From positions 1-42,844 of the forward strand of contig DASRFK010000147.1 of the NCBI GenBank assembly GCA_035651635.1: a DNA stretch of 42,844 nucleotides, given 5' to 3'. This stretch comes from JANXQE01 sp035651635. Lineage in GTDB: Bacteria > Verrucomicrobiota > Verrucomicrobiia > Limisphaerales > UBA8199. Position numbers and translations under genes: made by a program. Shown in pieces: positions 8,478 through 16,629 of this stretch (position 1 is the first letter of the stretch; the number at the start of each line of letters is the position of its first letter). Under the pieces are notes generated by a model. The model was not told where the DNA came from, made no database searches, and was given only the letters and a program-made list of their open reading frames with translations.

Positions 8478-9632
8478 TTATTTGAGCGCCGGACTCCGGT
8501 CTGAAGGCAACAGCGCGAGCGCCGCGAAGGCTGTGGCGGCGTCGGACATAAACATGCGGGGCCAGGGGTCTCCCTCGTCGCCGCCGTGTTCACGATCGTG
8601 ATTGAGCGAAAATGTGCGCCAACAATCCCATCGATGTTGGTCGATGTCCCACGGGCGATGGTTTGATTGCAGCCAGGCGTGGGCTTGTTGGACGGCGGTT
8701 GCAACGTGGGGCACCCCCGCTTCTTGCATGACATAGGTCACCAATCCCGTGGCGTAGGCGTCCGACTGACACAGCACCGCGACGTCCGGCTTTCCCGGCG
8801 GGGTGTAAGGGGCCGACTCCTTGGACCAGGTCCAGGGACCCAGTTTATAGAGCGACCAGCCGCCATCTGTATTTTGCTGGTGGCCCAACTCCGCAGCGAG
8901 GGCGGACGCCTGTTCGTGATTCAGCAAGTCTACCAGCCGCGCGGAGGCCAGCAGCAGCCAGGTTTTGTTGTACAGGTTTTGGCTCGCGTAATTGTCCCGC
9001 AGATAAGATTTCAATTTCGCAATGCCGATTGAGTCGCTTTCGTTAATGCTATGGTAACCGTCTGCGGTGCCGACCGCGAGGGCGGCCAGGGCCGCCCCGT
9101 AATAAACACTGTCGGCCGATTCATATGGCTCATTTCCAAAGTCGAGCCAATCCCACGAGCCATCCGTGCGTTGTGCCGCCCATAGCTCCTCAAATGCTTT
9201 GCGCAAGGGCTCGGCCAGGGATGCTTGGTTGTCCGGCGTGAGCTCGCCCACCAACACCAAGAGGTTCAACACGGCTTCCGAGCCGCGCGACTGGTCCGCT
9301 TTACTCTTGTAGAGGGGCTCATGGGTATTGTAGGTAGAGACGCGCAGGAGCGTTTCGCGCAGCAATTGTTCTTCTTGGGGTGCCGGCGCTTTCAATCCCG
9401 CCGCCTTGCGCAACGCCGGCCGAGCGAGCGCATAAGGAGCTACCGTGTGACAAGAAATGCAAGATGTCTGGACGTCGCCCGTGCGGAGTTTTTTCGCTTT
9501 CACAAACCAGATGTCAATCCGGTCATCGAGGTATCGCGCTGCGTCCGCCTGCCACGGCGCCGGCTGCTCAGGCACCGGGCCGGCAAATGCCGCCCAGCAG
9601 GTCAGACTGAGCAGGAGCGCCGATATCTTCAT
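8478..9632 (-). CDS. Secreted protein with a haem c motif and terpene-cyclase-like alpha/alpha repeats
   Basis: The 384-residue protein has a clear signal peptide (MKISALLLSLTCWAAFAGPV). At about residues 58-62 it has CISCH, a CXXCH haem c attachment motif, followed by APYALARPALRK. The rest looks like an alpha/alpha-barrel of the squalene-hopene cyclase/prenyltransferase type: repeated QxxDGSWxW and QxTDGGWSLY (QW-like) motifs and Tyr/Ala-rich helices. The DXDD catalytic motif of hopene cyclases is not seen, so cyclase activity is unlikely. It would fold outside the cytoplasm, where haem attachment occurs. Neighbours give no clear partner. The combination is reminiscent of verrucomicrobial proteins annotated only as squalene-cyclase-like; function is unknown. 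Confidence 0.7.
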   Translation of the reverse strand: MKISALLLSLTCWAAFAGPVPEQPAPWQADAARYLDDRIDIWFVKAKKLRTGDVQTSCISCHTVAPYALARPALRKAAGLKAPAPQEEQLLRETLLRVSTYNTHEPLYKSKADQSRGSEAVLNLLVLVGELTPDNQASLAEPLRKAFEELWAAQRTDGSWDWLDFGNEPYESADSVYYGAALAALAVGTADGYHSINESDSIGIAKLKSYLRDNYASQNLYNKTWLLLASARLVDLLNHEQASALAAELGHQQNTDGGWSLYKLGPWTWSKESAPYTPPGKPDVAVLCQSDAYATGLVTYVMQEAGVPHVATAVQQAHAWLQSNHRPWDIDQHRWDCWRTFSLNHDREHGGDEGDPWPRMFMSDAATAFAALALLPSDRSPALK

Positions 9633-9722
9633 TTTTACACCATACCAACCTGAACCGCCGCGTCAACGAACTCGGAGCTGACATTCTTGAGCGCCGCAGT
9701 TGGCGCGACAGGAACTTACGCG

Positions 9723-9752
9723 TTGACAGGTCCTGGATTTGTGTGGCATAAG
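9723..9752 (+). promoter_or_regulatory. Candidate promoter of the AlkB-like gene
   Basis: TTGACA is followed after 18 bases by CATAAG. The match to the -10 consensus is weak. It points to the desaturase/AlkB-like gene 49 bases downstream. Confidence 0.3.
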
Positions 9753-9778
9753 CGCATTGCTTTCGCAGCATAAGCGCA
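9746..9778. repeat. Direct repeat GCATAAGCGCA, possible operator
   Basis: GCATAAGCGCA occurs at 9746-9756 and 9768-9778. The centre-to-centre spacing is 22 bases, about two helical turns, and the first copy overlaps the candidate -10. This is a plausible regulator binding site for the AlkB-like gene. Confidence 0.4.
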
Positions 9779-9800
9779 ACGTTTTGCCTAACACAGATTC

Positions 9801-10865
9801 ATGCACTCAGGAATGTCTCGAAGCAAATCGGTCTGGGGAAAGCGGCAGCACATTGCGTTCTGCTTCCTGCCGCTGATGGTATTCCCGCTGCTGGGTTTGG
9901 GTATTTACGGCAGAGGAGCGTGGTTGTTACTGCCAGTCTTCTTTCTGCTGGTTGCTTTGCCGTTCTTGGACCTCTTCACCGGCTGGCAGGATGATGTTCA
10001 TTTTGAACCCGGTGACTTTTCCCGTGTAGAAATCGTGTTGCTGAATTGGAATGCCCGGATTTATGCGTTGCTTTATATCGGATCCATAACCTGGCTGGTC
10101 CTTCACATTCGGCGTTTCACAGCGGCGGAGACCGGTTTGTTGATCTGGGATATGAGCCTGGTGGCAGGAATCTGTTTCGCCGCCGCCCACGAGTTACTGC
10201 ACGCGAAGGAGCGGATCGATCAAATCCTGCAGAGAATCACCACCTCAATTCTATTCTATCCTCATTACAAGCTCATCCATATCCGCAGCCACCACGTGCA
10301 CGTGGGAACCGAGCATGATGAGAACACTGCCTGGTTTAACGAAGGCATCTATACTTACCTGCTCCGCACCGTACCCGGAAGTATGCTCAGGTGCTGGCAG
10401 ATGGAGGCAAGGCCAGGCGGACAACGTTCGGTAGCCGCTGACATGTTCCGGAACAAAATGATATTCTACGCGGTGGGCCAATTGGGTTTGTTGCTCTTTC
10501 TGTACTGGCTTTCAGGACTGTGGGGATTGTTATTCTATCTCGCCCACATCGCCGGGGCACATATCGTGCTTGAGTCCGTGAATTACATCCAACATTACGG
10601 ATTGTTGCGGGAGCGCCACGAAGGAGGTTACGAAAAACCGGGAGCCGAACATTCGTGGGATACCTATCACTTCTTCTCCAGCTACGCCACTTTTCGCGTC
10701 GGTCACCACTCCTATCATCATTTGGCGGTGCAACCTTATTATCTTCTGGGCACGGAACCGAAGGCCCCCACTCTGCCGGTTGGATATCTGTGGTCGATTG
10801 CGATGGTTTTGCTTCCACCCTGGTGGCGCCGAGTGATGAACCCGAAACTCAAGCCAGCCACTTAG
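9801..10865 (+). CDS. AlkB-like alkane monooxygenase / fatty acid desaturase family membrane protein
   Basis: The 354-residue protein has several transmembrane segments (FCFLPLMVFPLLGLGIY, WLLLPVFFLLVALPFLDLF, MIFYAVGQLGLLLFLYWLSG). It carries the His boxes of the integral-membrane di-iron family: HELLH (about residue 133), HIRSHHVHVGTEHDE, NYIQHYGL and HHSYHH. NYxxHYG is characteristic of AlkB alkane 1-monooxygenases rather than ordinary desaturases. AlkB enzymes hydroxylate alkanes or alkyl chains using electrons from rubredoxin. No rubredoxin or reductase gene is adjacent, so the substrate is open; alkane or lipid hydroxylation is inferred. A second ATG at codon 5 is an alternative start. 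Confidence 0.8.
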   Translation: MHSGMSRSKSVWGKRQHIAFCFLPLMVFPLLGLGIYGRGAWLLLPVFFLLVALPFLDLFTGWQDDVHFEPGDFSRVEIVLLNWNARIYALLYIGSITWLVLHIRRFTAAETGLLIWDMSLVAGICFAAAHELLHAKERIDQILQRITTSILFYPHYKLIHIRSHHVHVGTEHDENTAWFNEGIYTYLLRTVPGSMLRCWQMEARPGGQRSVAADMFRNKMIFYAVGQLGLLLFLYWLSGLWGLLFYLAHIAGAHIVLESVNYIQHYGLLRERHEGGYEKPGAEHSWDTYHFFSSYATFRVGHHSYHHLAVQPYYLLGTEPKAPTLPVGYLWSIAMVLLPPWWRRVMNPKLKPAT

Positions 10866-11248
10866 GAAAGTGCCCTTGAAAATGGGCGGCCGCGCCGCGC
10901 AAACTGCGACCGACGGCTCTCGGTGCGCCTCTCACAAACGGACAGCGCGCAAATTGGTTGATCAAGATGCGGCCTGGTTCATTTCTCCAATGATGTTGTT
11001 CATAAGTAGCTTCCGTCAGCAGATCGCACGAGGACGTTTCCCCTGGATCGCGATTCAATATCAATGAGTGTTGGCGAGCGAGCCCCTGAAATAACCTCCG
11101 CCTCCCGCCCAACTGTCTAACAAATAGACAGGCAATCGTCTGATTATTAGACAATCCCGTGGCAGTCGTTGATGGTTTTTCCACCAAGCACATGGCAAAA
11201 AGTGAAAAATTCGACACTGGCACGATACCTGCGGTCATTTTTTGCACA
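10866..11248. other. Intergenic region, regulatory only
   Basis: No gene is recognised between the AlkB-like gene and the response regulators. The last part holds the TGTCTA/TAGACA palindromes listed separately. A minus-strand open frame here lacks any family resemblance. Confidence 0.45.
11113..11152. promoter_or_regulatory. Palindromic operator-like sites upstream of response regulators
   Basis: CTGTCTA-N5-TAGACAG is a perfect 7-bp inverted repeat, followed at once by GTCT-N7-AGAC, which repeats the same half-site. The pair lies upstream of the first response regulator. This looks like a binding site for a dimeric regulator, perhaps autoregulation. Confidence 0.5.
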
Positions 11249-11911
11249 ATGTCGGCATCCATGAACATAAAAGAACCAAAAACATGCGGCGGAAAGCGTG
11301 TGCTCGTGGTTGATAATGATCAAGACTTTCGCCGGTATATAACTGACTGTCTCCAAGCCGAAGGAGTTTCCTGCATTACCGCCTCTTCGGTTTCAGAGGC
11401 GCTCGAGGCTCTGGGGCGAAATACGATTTCGGTCCTGCTGGTGGACTGGTTCCTGGACCATGTTGCCATTGAAGTCGTGAGGGCAGCGAGATCAAGCTCT
11501 GCGCTCATGCCGATTATCGTTATGAGCGGCAAGTCCTACAACGTGAAGTTGGATGCTTTGATGGCGGATGCGGATGAGTTTCTGGAAAAGAGTTTAGGTG
11601 GCAGCACCCTGGCCACTCGTGTGAAACGCTGGGTTGGCCGCTTGCCAGCCGCTCCGGATGTTTTCCTTCCAGTGCAGGAGCAAGACATCCTGCTACTCGA
11701 CGAGGTCAAGTACCGGTACATCCGGCATGTGGTTGAACTGGTGGGGAATAACATTTCGCTGGCTGCGCAGAAGCTCGGGGTCCACCGCCAAACTATCTAC
11801 GCAGCCATGGCAAACGAAGAGGTTGAAGAGAACAAGGCTAATAACGGCGCGGAGCCGGCCAAACTCTCTCTGACAACCCGAGGAGTAAATGAGACAAATG
11901 ACAGACACTAG
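11249..11911 (+). CDS. Response regulator with Fis-type HTH (RegA/ActR-PrrA-like)
   Basis: About 220 residues. The N-terminal receiver domain has the acidic pocket (VLVVDNDQDF), the phospho-acceptor Asp in LLVDWFLD, a Ser in the switch position (VMSGKS) and the conserved Lys in FLEKSL. The C-terminal 45 residues (VELVGNNISLAAQKLGVHRQ and following) match the Fis-type helix-turn-helix of RegA/PrrA/ActR regulators, which lack an ATPase domain. Start choice is uncertain: the open frame extends to a GTG at 11159, but receiver domains normally begin near the ATGs at 11249 or 11261. No sensor kinase is adjacent, so the partner is unknown. The next gene overlaps the 3' end. Confidence 0.78.
   Translation: MSASMNIKEPKTCGGKRVLVVDNDQDFRRYITDCLQAEGVSCITASSVSEALEALGRNTISVLLVDWFLDHVAIEVVRAARSSSALMPIIVMSGKSYNVKLDALMADADEFLEKSLGGSTLATRVKRWVGRLPAAPDVFLPVQEQDILLLDEVKYRYIRHVVELVGNNISLAAQKLGVHRQTIYAAMANEEVEENKANNGAEPAKLSLTTRGVNETNDRH
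11877..11884 (+). promoter_or_regulatory. Strong Shine-Dalgarno inside the upstream gene
   Basis: CCGAGGAG lies four bases before the ATG of the second response regulator and inside the end of the first. It supports that start and translational coupling. Clear SD sites are otherwise rare in this window. Confidence 0.55.
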
Positions 11912-12470
11912 ACATTCTGGTTTAACAAACTTTGAGACACTCTCGACCGAGGGAGTTGAGCGGCCCTGGATTGCGCCCGATTTGAGCGCTGAACAAGTTG
12001 AGGTTCGCGGCAAGCGGATTCTGCTGGTTGAAGACGAGGAATGCCTTCGCGCCTGTGTGCGAATGATGCTCGAGTTCGACGGACATCAAGTCACTGAGGC
12101 CCATAATGGCGCCGAGGGATGGAACCTGTTCAGCGTTGGTGAGTACGACCTTGTCATCACAGACTTTGAAATGCCGGTGATGGAGGGCAATCGCCTGGCG
12201 ATCGGCATCAAGTTACTGGCTCCGTCACTGCCAATCCTGATGATCACTGCCTCTGAGCGGGCACGGCGCGGCGCCAGGAACCCGGTCGATGTTCTCCTGA
12301 ACAAACCCTTCACGGTGACTGAGCTGCACTGCGCCCTCCAGAAACTATTCTTTGCCAGGCCAGAACCCGCTCAGCCCATAATTTCGCGGGACACTTGGGA
12401 AACGCACATCGAACCAGAATTCGTTGGAGCTCCAGCCGACCATGACATACATGATCCCTTGCAGGGGTAA
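11889..12470 (+). CDS. Single-domain (CheY-like) response regulator
   Basis: The 193-residue protein is essentially one receiver domain at about residues 42-155. It shows ILLVEDEECL (acidic pocket), VITDFEMPVMEG (phospho-Asp), MITAS (switch Thr) and LLNKPF (conserved Lys). It has an extra N-terminal stretch of about 40 residues and a C-terminal tail with no recognised output domain. It overlaps the preceding response regulator by 23 bases, so the two are coexpressed and may act in one phosphorelay. ATG at 11889 is chosen because of the strong SD; a second ATG at 11898 is possible. Confidence 0.78.
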   Translation: MRQMTDTRHSGLTNFETLSTEGVERPWIAPDLSAEQVEVRGKRILLVEDEECLRACVRMMLEFDGHQVTEAHNGAEGWNLFSVGEYDLVITDFEMPVMEGNRLAIGIKLLAPSLPILMITASERARRGARNPVDVLLNKPFTVTELHCALQKLFFARPEPAQPIISRDTWETHIEPEFVGAPADHDIHDPLQG

Positions 12471-12561
12471 AAGGAGCACTCTTCCAGCCGATTTTCGCGG
12501 CGGGCGCGCTGCGATCGCGGCTCGAAGGGCCGAATTGCGCGGCTTTCTCCGGACCAACCGT

Positions 12562-14346
12562 TTATTGACCGCCCCCGCTCGGTGTCAGCCGGACCGCTTT
12601 GAGGTTTACCGGGTGCCAGCCTTCAGCCACCCCGCGCACGGAAACTGTGGTTCTGCCCTTAGCTCCGATTTCCACGGTTCCCATTTTGGCCCACTTGAAT
12701 TTCCCGTAGTCGCCGGTGACCGGGGCTTCGCCCTTAAGTGTCTGGCTGCGAAGCTGGATTTCGAGAGAAGCGGCTTGAGGCGCTGCGACCTCGACTTCAA
12801 GTTCGAACCGGCCGGGCTTCGTGACCGCAAATTCCCAATCAGCGGACTCCGCGGGGTTAAACCAGAATCCGAGGTTGTCGCGTTGCGAGCCTGCTTCATA
12901 GTGAAGTTGCTCGCCGTTAACCCGCGCTTCGCTGGCGGGCAGAACGATGGTGCCATCCGATTGCTGAGCCAAAACAGGCTGCTCGATCTCGAGCGCGCCT
13001 TTGACCTTCAACACGATCGTGCAGGATACGGCGTCGGGAGCAGTTTCCGGCAGTGCAAGCGTCACTCCGTCGGCACTCTTTTGCGCCGCAAGGGTGTGTC
13101 TCTTATCGCTCAATAAATACGCCTTTTGCACCGCATTTTTGAGTCCGGGCACAACCAGCTTGGAATCAGCTGGCCAATCAAACACATGCAGGTAGAGCAG
13201 TGCGCCGTTGGAAGTGACCTTCTTCGTGCAACGGCCCCAAGCCAGCCGTTTGAATGGACTAGCTTGTGTTCCGTAAATGGCCTCGCCGTTCACCTGCATC
13301 CATTTCCCGATCTCCTCCAAACGTTCCACGCTTGCCTCAGGGAACAGCCCCTCCGAGGTCGGTCCCACATTGAGCAGATAATTGCCGCCTTTGCTGGCGC
13401 AGTCGATCAGGTTTCGAATCAGCGTGGTTGACGACTTCCAGTTCTGGTCATTTTTGTTGTAGCCCCAATGATTGTTCATCGTCATGCACGATTCCCAATC
13501 CACGCCCGGTCCGAAGCCGGTGGCCGGGATCTCCTGCTCAGGCGTGCCGTAATCGCCGACCTTGCCGCGCTCGGCAAATCCGATACCGCTGGCCGAATCC
13601 ACCGGCTTGCCCACGCGGTTGTTGATAATAATATTGGGCTGCAACCCGCGAACGTAGTTGTATAGATCAATGCCGCGCTCCGCTGTCCAGGGTTTCTCCC
13701 ATTGACCGTCGAACCAGAGGATTCCAATCGGACCATAGCCGGTCAGGAGTTCCTTCAATTGCCCTTTGAGGTAGGCATCGTAGCGATCCATATCCGGAGT
13801 GCCGGTGGCTTTATCATTCCAGGGACGTCGAATGCCCCAATCCGGATGATGCCAGTCCATGATCGAGTGGTACAGGCAGAAGCGAATACCTTGTTTCTGA
13901 CAGGCTTGGGCTAGTTCTTTGAGCGGGTCGCGCTGAAACGGCGTCGATTTGATGCACCAATCCGTCAGGGACGAACGGAACATGCCAAAGCCATCGTGGT
14001 GTTTGGAGGTAATCACGATGTACTTCATCCCGGCGTTCTTGGCCATGCGCACCCATTTGTTGGCGTCGAATTGGACCGGGTTAAATTGGCTGGCGAATTT
14101 CTCGTATTGCGACACCGGCATCTTGGTTTCTTCCAGGAACCACTCGCCGTAGTTGGTGTTGCCGTTCCACTCGCCCGCCGGAACCGAATAGACGCCCCAA
14201 TGGATGAACAATCCGAACCGCGCGTCGCGGAACCAGGACATGCGTTGGTCATCTTCGGCCGCGGACTCCGCGGTGACGCAGACCGTGGTCGCGATAACGC
14301 TTAAGGCAATCAATGAGCGCAATTTGCGGAGTGAGGTAGCTTTCAT
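12562..14346 (-). CDS. Alpha-L-fucosidase, GH29
   Basis: The 594-residue exported enzyme has a signal peptide (LRSLIALSVIATTVCVTAES) and the GH29 catalytic domain from about residue 30 to 370. Visible hallmarks are WFRDARFGLFIHWGVYSVPA near the start, YIVITSKHHDGF, and GILWFDGQWE, which holds the catalytic nucleophile Asp of the family. A C-terminal beta-rich region follows. It releases L-fucose from glycans in the periplasm or outside. It lies downstream of, and in the same orientation as, the fucose-type catabolic cluster. ATG at 14346 is preferred over a TTG six bases upstream. The repeat-rich gap before it suggests its own promoter. Confidence 0.9.
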   Translation of the reverse strand: MKATSLRKLRSLIALSVIATTVCVTAESAAEDDQRMSWFRDARFGLFIHWGVYSVPAGEWNGNTNYGEWFLEETKMPVSQYEKFASQFNPVQFDANKWVRMAKNAGMKYIVITSKHHDGFGMFRSSLTDWCIKSTPFQRDPLKELAQACQKQGIRFCLYHSIMDWHHPDWGIRRPWNDKATGTPDMDRYDAYLKGQLKELLTGYGPIGILWFDGQWEKPWTAERGIDLYNYVRGLQPNIIINNRVGKPVDSASGIGFAERGKVGDYGTPEQEIPATGFGPGVDWESCMTMNNHWGYNKNDQNWKSSTTLIRNLIDCASKGGNYLLNVGPTSEGLFPEASVERLEEIGKWMQVNGEAIYGTQASPFKRLAWGRCTKKVTSNGALLYLHVFDWPADSKLVVPGLKNAVQKAYLLSDKRHTLAAQKSADGVTLALPETAPDAVSCTIVLKVKGALEIEQPVLAQQSDGTIVLPASEARVNGEQLHYEAGSQRDNLGFWFNPAESADWEFAVTKPGRFELEVEVAAPQAASLEIQLRSQTLKGEAPVTGDYGKFKWAKMGTVEIGAKGRTTVSVRGVAEGWHPVNLKAVRLTPSGGGQ

Positions 14347-14352
14347 GAACAA

Positions 14353-14629
14353 AATTACTGATTAGGGCATTTAAATATCATTCAAATACTTTCGGGCCTG
14401 CCATTGCCAGGGAGTCGTCCGGCCGACGTGCCGGAAGGGGAATCTTTAGCCCTTGGGTCGTATGGTTCAACTCAAAAAAAGCGGTCCCGATTCTTACTCG
14501 GGACCGCAGTCCAAGACGCTTCGCGAGCGCCGGCGCTGTAAGAAAGTCCGTCAGGTTTTGGACTGCGGTCCCGAGTAAGAATCGGGACCGCTCTTCCCAG
14601 GCGTCTCACCACTCAGGCGCGGCGATTTC
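14353..14629. other. Gap between fucosidase and dehydrogenase, repeat-bearing
   Basis: This 277-base gap contains the perfect inverted repeat element listed separately and presumably the fucosidase promoter. No gene is seen. Confidence 0.5.
14480..14592. repeat. Perfect 35-bp inverted repeat with nested hairpins (MITE/REP-like)
   Basis: Arms at 14480-14514 and 14558-14592 are exact reverse complements over 35 bases, separated by 43 bases. Each arm also contains its own 10-bp hairpin (GCGGTCCCGA with TCGGGACCGC). The 23 bases at 14504-14526 recur in reverse orientation at 22601-22623. This structure suggests a dispersed non-autonomous repeat; it could also act as a transcription terminator. 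Confidence 0.8.
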
Positions 14630-15658
14630 CTACTCCACACTCACTACCGCCTTGATTACCTTGGTTTCAGGCTTGAGCCAGGCAGGGAAAATCGTCGGCA
14701 CCTCCTCAAACGCCGCGTGATGCGTGATCCACGGACGTGTGTCGATCGCACCTTTCTCAATCAATCCGATAATTCGCGGAAAATCGCCACTCGGCGCATT
14801 GCGGCTTGCCATTAGCGTCAGTTCGCGGCGATGCATGACCGCTGCATGTGGAAATTCGAGGTTCTGCTGCGTGATGCCGACATAAACGACACGCCCGGCG
14901 AACGACGCGAATTCGAGCGCGCGGGCCATCGATTTGTTACTGCCCGTTGCATCGATGACTACATCGGCCATTTGGCCGTTGGTTAAAGCGGCCAGACCTT
15001 TTGCGTCGGAATCATCACCGGCTGCCAACCAAGCATCGGGCACTCGCATAATGTCCCGGACGAATCTGAGCCGTGCTTCGCTGATATCCATCACGATTGG
15101 CCGCGCCCCGGAGAGCTTTACAAACTCCAGCGCCGATAGCCCGATTGGGCCCGCCCCGATTATCAAAACGTTTTCGCCGGCTTTCGGGTTTCCGCGATTG
15201 ACCGCGTGGCACCCGATTGCCAGCGTCTCGACCAGCGCGCACTGCTCGACGGTCAACCGCGGCGCCAGGTGTAGCTTGCGTGCGGGAAGAATAATTCGTT
15301 CCGTCAACCCGCCGTCGCACATCACTCCGAGAGTTTGGTTATGCTCGCAGCAGTTAGTAAACCCGCGTCGGCAGGAATAGCATTTCTCGCAATTCAGGTA
15401 CGGTTCCACGGCGCAACGGTCACCGGCTTTGACGTTTGTCACCCCTTCGCCCAGAGCGAGCACTTCGACGCCAAGCTCGTGACCGGGAATGCGCGGATAT
15501 GAAAAAAATGGCATCTTGCCCAAATACCCGCTGATGTCAGTCCCGCAAATGCCGACTCGCTGGACGCGCACCAGCACTTCGCCCGCCGCGGGCGGCTGCG
15601 GCTCAGGGATATCGATTTGGCGCCACTGGTGCGGTTTTTCGAGTTGCAGTGCTTTCAT
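14630..15658 (-). CDS. Zinc-dependent alcohol dehydrogenase (MDR family), sugar oxidation
   Basis: The 342-residue protein has the medium-chain dehydrogenase layout. The catalytic zinc ligands are in GICGTD and GHELG, a structural zinc site is formed by CEKCYSCRRGFTNCC (C-x2-C-x2-C-x7-C spacing), and the Rossmann fingerprint is GAGPIGLSALEF. The family oxidises polyols or sugars with NAD(P). In this cluster it could be the L-fucose dehydrogenase or act on a later keto-acid intermediate. The aldo/keto reductase starts 26 bases upstream in the same direction. Substrate is inferred from context only. Confidence 0.85.
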   Translation of the reverse strand: MKALQLEKPHQWRQIDIPEPQPPAAGEVLVRVQRVGICGTDISGYLGKMPFFSYPRIPGHELGVEVLALGEGVTNVKAGDRCAVEPYLNCEKCYSCRRGFTNCCEHNQTLGVMCDGGLTERIILPARKLHLAPRLTVEQCALVETLAIGCHAVNRGNPKAGENVLIIGAGPIGLSALEFVKLSGARPIVMDISEARLRFVRDIMRVPDAWLAAGDDSDAKGLAALTNGQMADVVIDATGSNKSMARALEFASFAGRVVYVGITQQNLEFPHAAVMHRRELTLMASRNAPSGDFPRIIGLIEKGAIDTRPWITHHAAFEEVPTIFPAWLKPETKVIKAVVSVE

Positions 15659-15684
15659 TGAAAGTGAGGCGGTCGTGGGCCGGC

Positions 15685-16629
15685 TTAATTGTTCTCCGCC
15701 AATCCTTCCACGTGCCCGATGTTTTTCACCGGCTGGAAGATCTCAAGTACTTCCCCAAGCAACTGCTGATCGAGAGGTTCGGCGGCCCACCTAACCCACT
15801 TGCGAATATTTTCCGGGTTGGCGCTGCCGCTCACAGTGGTGGTGATATCGGGATTCGCCAGGCTGAACTGAAGGGCCAGCTTGGCAATGTCCACGCCTTT
15901 GCTCGCGCAATGCTCGGCTGCCTTTCGCGCCGCCGCTTTCACCGATTCGGGCTCTTTTAGCCAGGCCGGAAGCGGCGCCTGGGTAAGCAGGCGCGCGCTG
16001 AAGGGACCCGCATTCATGACGCCAACGCCTTTGGCTTTGAGATAGGGAATTGTTTCATCCGCAAAACGGGTGTTTTGCAGCGTGTATTGATTGTAATTCA
16101 ACACGCAGTCCACTTTGGCATGGTCGCAGATCGCCCGGAAAATTTTCTGCGGGTACCCGCTGAACCCGATGAAGCGCACTTTGCCGGATTGTTGCGCTTT
16201 CCCCAGCGCCGGCAAGGTCTCGTCCACGATTTGCCGCAACGGCACGAACTCGACGTCGTGACACAGAACAATATCGAGGTGATCCGTCCGGAGTCGGTGC
16301 AGGCTCACGTCCACGCTTTCCGCGACTCGCCGGGCGCTGAAATCAAAATGCGCCAGGTCATAGCGACCGAGTTTGGTGCAAAGGGTGTAGCTCTCGCGCG
16401 GGACGCCTTCGAGCGCAATCCCAAGCAGCACTTCGCTCATCCCACGCCCGTAGAAGGGCGAAGTATCGATGAAGTTCAGCCCGGAATCGAGCGCAACGCG
16501 AACGCTCGCCCATACCTCGTCCAATTTCACGCTGCGGAATTCGCCCCCGAGTGAAGAGGCGCCGAAACTCAGGATGGGAAGCTGGAGTCCCGTTTGGCCA
16601 AGCGGCCGGGTTGGAATCGACGAGCTCAT
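15685..16629 (-). CDS. Aldo/keto reductase, probable L-fucose/L-galactose dehydrogenase type
   Basis: The 314-residue TIM-barrel protein has the AKR tetrad: Asp in FIDTSPFYGRG (with Tyr four residues on), Lys in LCTKLGRY, and His in IVLCHDVEF. GSANPENIRK near the end is the cofactor phosphate region. It resembles the L-fucose/L-galactose/D-threo-aldose 1-dehydrogenase branch, which makes aldonolactone from the sugar. The start overlaps the stop of the lactonase gene (ATGA), so product and next enzyme would be translationally coupled. Sugar specificity is inferred. Confidence 0.82.
   Translation of the reverse strand: MSSSIPTRPLGQTGLQLPILSFGASSLGGEFRSVKLDEVWASVRVALDSGLNFIDTSPFYGRGMSEVLLGIALEGVPRESYTLCTKLGRYDLAHFDFSARRVAESVDVSLHRLRTDHLDIVLCHDVEFVPLRQIVDETLPALGKAQQSGKVRFIGFSGYPQKIFRAICDHAKVDCVLNYNQYTLQNTRFADETIPYLKAKGVGVMNAGPFSARLLTQAPLPAWLKEPESVKAAARKAAEHCASKGVDIAKLALQFSLANPDITTTVSGSANPENIRKWVRWAAEPLDQQLLGEVLEIFQPVKNIGHVEGLAENN

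Noticed and set aside
10849..11268. 139-codon minus-strand open frame next to the response regulators
   Set aside because: No recognisable motif, and it covers the palindromic operator-like sites.
12424..13116. 230-codon plus-strand open frame
   Set aside because: It lies antisense to the GH29 fucosidase and has no family resemblance; composition matches an antisense shadow of a GC-rich gene.
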